Below are positions 60,222 through 64,000 of a stretch of 64,000 nt of DNA, piece after piece; the first letter of the stretch is position 1; each line of letters starts with the position of its first letter. Made by a program: the position numbers and the translations under genes. Below the pieces are notes generated by a model, which worked only from the letters and a program-made list of their open reading frames with translations, was not told where the DNA came from and did no database searches. This DNA comes from Solea solea (lineage: Eukaryota; Chordata; Actinopteri; Pleuronectiformes; Soleidae): contig NC_081147.1 of NCBI RefSeq assembly GCF_958295425.1, positions 3,803,290-3,867,289 of the forward strand, given 5' to 3'.

Positions 60222-60728
60222 TGGTGGCCTTTTCAGACAACAGTCATTTCAGTGGCTTTCTGTGAGAGGCACAATTTGTATCCCTGAACACTAAAGGAGT
60301 TCTGTAAAATGTTGTGTGGCTGAGGGTTTTTAAAGACGGCTTACTGTAAATGTCTTTGGCATCGGTTACTTGGATTACATCCTAAAAGTTGAACACTAGT
60401 CATCCATGGCACAGAAAAGTCTCTGTACTCTGTTGGCTTACTCACTTCTACAGCCACCAGTGTGAAGTTTGCCAGGAGACACCAGGCTTTGTCTCCTTTT
60501 GGCTTAGCAATTTTGGGAATCGTGTGTCTGTAAACATATTTAATTATGCTGCTGGTGGTGGTGCACCGGCATAGGTTGTTACCTCACAGCAAAAAGCAGC
60601 CCTGATTCGAATGATTCCAATTCAGACACACACTGTGACAGGACTTAATTCTTTTGCAGAAGGTTTTGGGGGTGAATTTCGTGTGAAGAAACTTCGGGGT
60701 TGTGGTGTTTGTATAATGACGACGTCAA

Positions 60729-60802
60729 TGGCCAGTATGGGGGTCGAACCCATGACCTTGGCGTTATTAGCACCACGCTCTGACCATCTGAGCTAACCGG
60801 CC
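60729..60802 (-). tRNA. tRNA-Ile-AAT: tRNA-Ile(AAT), unit 7
   Basis: Mature sequence identical to unit 1. In units 7-9 the downstream TTT (minus strand) is changed (plus-strand TATAATGAC rather than TATAAAGAC), removing even the weak nearby T run. Confidence 0.97.
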
Positions 60803-61176
60803 CTTATTCTAGAGTATTAACAAGGTTTTCAGTTGATTTGCTATTGGGTTTCACAACATAAACATCGTTAAGTATGCTGCTGGTGGTGGTGCGCAGGCAA
60901 ACATTGTTACCTCCCATCAAAAAGGACCCCTGATTTGTTTTGATTCCAATTGAGTCATACTCTGTGACTGGATTTACTATTTTTGCAGAAGGTTAGGGGA
61001 GTGGATTTTGTGTGAAGAAGCTTTGGGGTTGCATTGTTGGAATCTGCACACATAAATCAATGTGTACACATGATCCTCAAGCTGGGCGTGTTTCGACTTT
61101 GGCAAACTGGTCCCTGGTAGACCTACCTAAGAAGAGTTTGCCCATCTGTTGTTCTCATTTTTGCATTGAGGCCAGG

Positions 61177-61248
61177 AGCAGAGTGGCGCAGCGGAAGAGT
61201 GCTGGGCCCATAACCCAGAGGTCGATGGATCGAAACCATCCTCTGCTA
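61177..61248 (+). tRNA. tRNA-iMet-CAT: Initiator tRNA-Met(CAT), unit 7, D-stem mismatch
   Basis: C-to-A at 61,198 (GCGGAAGAGT instead of GCGGAAGCGT), conventional position 23, breaks the pair with G12 in the D stem. All other hallmarks are present. Likely less stable than the standard copies. Confidence 0.88.
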
Positions 61249-61579
61249 AGGCAATGCTATGTGTGTTCTATGTGTCGTTGATGGTGAATACTGACACTGG
61301 GGAAAAGACAGGGTGTGGCCATTTAGTGAAACCGTATGTGTGCAGTCCATAGACTCAATACAAGTGGTGGTTGTCAGACCTTGCAATGCTACACTGAATT
61401 TCTCCTTTGTTTTTATAACTTTTGGGCAAACAGCAGAGTGAAACCCTTCTTTAGGTTAGACATTCTTCTTCCTGTGCATGTCAGTGGTCTGCCTTTTCAG
61501 TGGAGCATCTTACCTGACAACGTCATACTGATTTGCGATATCTTGGAAAAACAAAACCGAAAGGTAGCAGTCTTCCGCA

Positions 61580-61661
61580 GGTAGTGTGGCCGAGAGGTCC
61601 AAGGCGCTGGATTTAGGCTCCAGTCTCTTCGGAGGCGTGGGTTCAAATCCCACCACTGCCA
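61580..61661 (+). tRNA. tRNA-Leu-TAG: tRNA-Leu(TAG), unit 7
   Basis: Identical to unit 1; TTTT follows 9 nt downstream. Confidence 0.98.
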
Positions 61662-62168
61662 TGGTGGCCTTTTCAGACAACAGTCATTTCAGTGGCTTTC
61701 TGTGAGAGGCACAATTTGTATCCCTGAACACTAAAGGAGTTCTGTAAAATGTTGTGTGGCTGAGGGTTTTTAAAGACAGCTTACTGTAAATGTCTTTGGC
61801 ATCGGTTACTTGGATTACATCCTAAAAGTTGAACACTAGTCATCCATGGCACAGAAAAGTCTCTGTACTCTGTTGGCTTACTCACTTCTACAGCCACCAG
61901 TGTGAAGTTTGCCAGGAGACACCAGGCTTTGTCTCCTTTTGGCTTAGCAATTTTGGGAATCGTGTGTCTGTAAACATATTTAATTATGCTGCTGGTGGTG
62001 GTGCACCGGCATAGGTTGTTACCTCACAGCAAAAAGCAGCCCTGATTTGAATGATTCCAATTCAGACACACACTGTGACAGGACTTAATTCTTTTGCAGA
62101 AGGTTTTGGGGGTGAATTTCGTGTGAAGAAACTTCGGGGTTGTGGTGTTTGTATAATGACGACGTCAA

Positions 62169-62242
62169 TGGCCAGTATGGGGGTTGAACCCATGACCTTG
62201 GCGTTATTAGCACCACGCTCTGACCATCTGAGCTAACCGGCC
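62169..62242 (-). tRNA. tRNA-Ile-AAT: tRNA-Ile(AAT), unit 8, TΨC-loop variant
   Basis: Plus-strand T at 62,185 makes the TΨC loop TTCAACC instead of TTCGACC (purine 57 G to A). The change is compatible with a B box and with folding. Shared with unit 9. Confidence 0.96.
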
Positions 62243-62616
62243 CTTACTCTAGAGATTTAACAAGGTTTTCAGTTGATTTGCTATTGGGTTTCACAACATA
62301 AACATCGTTAAGTATGCTGCTGGTGGTGGTGCGCAGGCAAACATTGTTACCTCCCATCAAAAAGGACCCCTGATTTGTTTTGATTCCAATTGAGTCATAC
62401 TCTGTGACTGGATTTACTATTTTTGCAGAAGGTTAGGGGAGTGGATTTTGTGTGAAGAAGCTTTGGGGTTGCATTGTTGGAATCTGCACACATAAATCAA
62501 TGTGTACACATGATCCTCAAGCTGGGCGTGTTTCGACTTTGGCAAACTGGTCCCTGGTAGACCTACCTAAGAAGAGTTTGCCCATCTGTTGTTCTCATTT
62601 TTGCATTGAGGCCAGG

Positions 62617-62688
62617 AGCAGAGTGGCGCAGCGGAAGCGTGCTGGGCCCATAACCCAGAGGTCGATGGATCGAAACCATCCTCTGCTA
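62617..62688 (+). tRNA. tRNA-iMet-CAT: Initiator tRNA-Met(CAT), unit 8
   Basis: Mature sequence identical to unit 1. The 3' flank (GAATACTGACACTGGGG) is of the unit 7/8 type. Confidence 0.98.
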
Positions 62689-63019
62689 AGGCAATGCTAT
62701 GTGTGTTCTATGCGTCGTTGATGGTGAATACTGACACTGGGGAAAAGACAGGGTGTGGCCATTTAGTGAAACCGTATGTGTGCAGTCCATAGACTCAATA
62801 CAAGTGGTGGTTGTCAGACCTTGCAATGCTACACTGAATTTCTCCTTTGTTTTTATAACTTTTGGGCAAACAGCAGAGTGAAACCCTTCTTTAGGTTAGA
62901 CATTCTTCTTCCTGTGCATGTCAGTGGTCTGCCTTTTCAGTGGAGCATCTTACCTGACAACGTCATACTGATTTGCGATATCTTGGAAAAACAAAACCGA
63001 AAGGTAGCAGTCTTCCGCA

Positions 63020-63101
63020 GGTAGTGTGGCCGAGAGGTCCAAGGCGCTGGATTTAGGCTCCAGTCTCTTCGGAGGCGTGGGTTCAAATCCCACCACTGCC
63101 A
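63020..63101 (+). tRNA. tRNA-Leu-TAG: tRNA-Leu(TAG), unit 8
   Basis: Identical to unit 1; TTTT follows 9 nt downstream. Confidence 0.98.
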
Positions 63102-63608
63102 TGGTGGCCTTTTCAGACAACAGTCATTTCAGTGGCTTTCTGTGAGAGGCACAATTTGTATCCCTGAACACTAAAGGAGTTCTGTAAAATGTTGTGTGGC
63201 TGAGGGTTTTTAAAGACAGCTTACTGTAAATGTCTTTGGCATCGGTTACTTGGATTACATCCTAAAAGTTGAACACTAGTCATCCATGGCACAGAAAAGT
63301 CTCTGTACTCTGTTGGCTTACTCACTTCTACAGCCACCAGTGTGAAGTTTGCCAGGAGACACCAGGCTTTGTCTCCTTTTGGCTTAGCAATTTTGGGAAT
63401 CGTGTGTCTGTAAACATATTTAATTATGCTGCTGGTGGTGGTGCACCGGCATAGGTTGTTACCTCACAGCAAAAAGCAGCCCTGATTTGAATGATTCCAA
63501 TTCAGACACACACTGTGACAGGACTTAATTCTTTTGCAGAAGGTTTTGGGGGTGAATTTCGTGTGAAGAAACTTCGGGGTTGTGGTGTTTGTATAATGAC
63601 GACGTCAA

Positions 63609-63682
63609 TGGCCAGTATGGGGGTTGAACCCATGACCTTGGCGTTATTAGCACCACGCTCTGACCATCTGAGCTAACCGGCC
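63609..63682 (-). tRNA. tRNA-Ile-AAT: tRNA-Ile(AAT), unit 9, TΨC-loop variant
   Basis: Same TΨC-loop change as unit 8 (plus-strand T at 63,625). The iMet and Leu genes of unit 9 lie beyond the window, whose last base falls about 56 bp before the expected iMet start. Confidence 0.96.
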
Positions 63683-64000
63683 CTTACTCTAGAGATTTAA
63701 CAAGGTTTTCAGTTGATTTGCTATTGGGTTTCACAACATAAACATCGTTAAGTATGCTGCTGGTGGTGGTGCGCAGGCAAACATTGTTACCTCCCATCAA
63801 AAAGGACCCCTGATTTGTTTTGATTCCAATTGAGTCATACTCTGTGACTGGATTTACTATTTTTGCAGAAGGTTAGGGGAGTGGATTTTGTGTGAAGAAG
63901 CTTTGGGGTTGCATTGTTGGAATCTGCACACATAAATCAATGTGTACACATGATCCTCAAGCTGGGCGTGTTTCGACTTTGGCAAACTGGTCCCTGGTAG

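Larger units (their letters stand above)
51900..64000. repeat. Tandem array of 1,438-1,440 bp units carrying three tRNA genes each
   Basis: Unit starts (AACATATTTAATTATGCTGC) are at 51,900, 53,339, 54,777, 56,216, 57,654, 59,093, 60,533, 61,973 and 63,413. Lengths are 1,439, 1,438, 1,439, 1,438, 1,439, 1,440, 1,440 and 1,440, then the window ends. Units differ by only a few bases each. Gene order per unit is tRNA-Ile(AAT) minus, tRNA-iMet(CAT) plus, tRNA-Leu(TAG) plus. Ile and iMet are divergently transcribed; Leu and the next unit's Ile converge. Open frames that cross the units, including one running through iMet, are by-products of the repeat. Confidence 0.98.

Noticed and set aside
51900..64000. 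CRISPR-like repeat-spacer structure
   Set aside because: The unit is 1.44 kb with eukaryotic tRNA genes; there are no short repeats with unique spacers and no cas genes.

Overview
The window looks like nuclear DNA from a teleost fish, probably a percomorph-grade species that I cannot name. It is AT-rich, full of short microsatellites and fish-type dispersed repeats, and has no long open reading frame apart from one retrotransposon remnant. I recognise no host protein-coding gene or exon. The clear genes are RNA polymerase III genes.

Positions 1-51,460 are gene-poor and repeat-rich. I could support these elements: three copies of a TTAA-flanked non-autonomous DNA transposon (10.6, 33.8 and 38.3 kb); several fragments of the common fish SINE-like repeat with a tRNA head; fragments of a non-LTR retrotransposon (endonuclease part at 23.4-24.0 kb, reverse transcriptase parts at 45.5-46.0 and 47.05-47.66 kb on the minus strand, and a different LINE tail at 20.7 kb); a Tc1/mariner transposase relic (22.7 kb); a piggyBac transposase relic (32.0 kb); other terminal-inverted-repeat elements (24.0, 27.2 and 49.8 kb); a bidirectional minisatellite (17.8-18.0 kb); and several strong hairpins, including a perfect 24-bp-arm palindrome at 27.64 kb.

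Positions 51,460-64,000 are the notable part: a tandem array with a 1,438-1,440 bp unit. Each unit carries three tRNA genes: tRNA-Ile(AAT) on the minus strand, initiator tRNA-Met(CAT) on the plus strand and tRNA-Leu(TAG) on the plus strand. Eight full units and the start of a ninth are visible, giving 9 Ile, 8 iMet and 8 Leu genes, and the array runs off the right edge. Its left edge is a decayed unit holding a tRNA-Ile relic and a truncated tRNA-Leu pseudogene, followed by an abrupt switch to near-identical units. Shared variants show that units 2-3 and 4-5 form a two-unit higher-order repeat and units 7-9 a separate recent block, which fits unequal exchange and gene conversion. Some iMet copies carry substitutions at positions expected to matter (discriminator base, acceptor stem, D stem). 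Only the tRNA-Leu genes have a nearby run of four Ts to end transcription.
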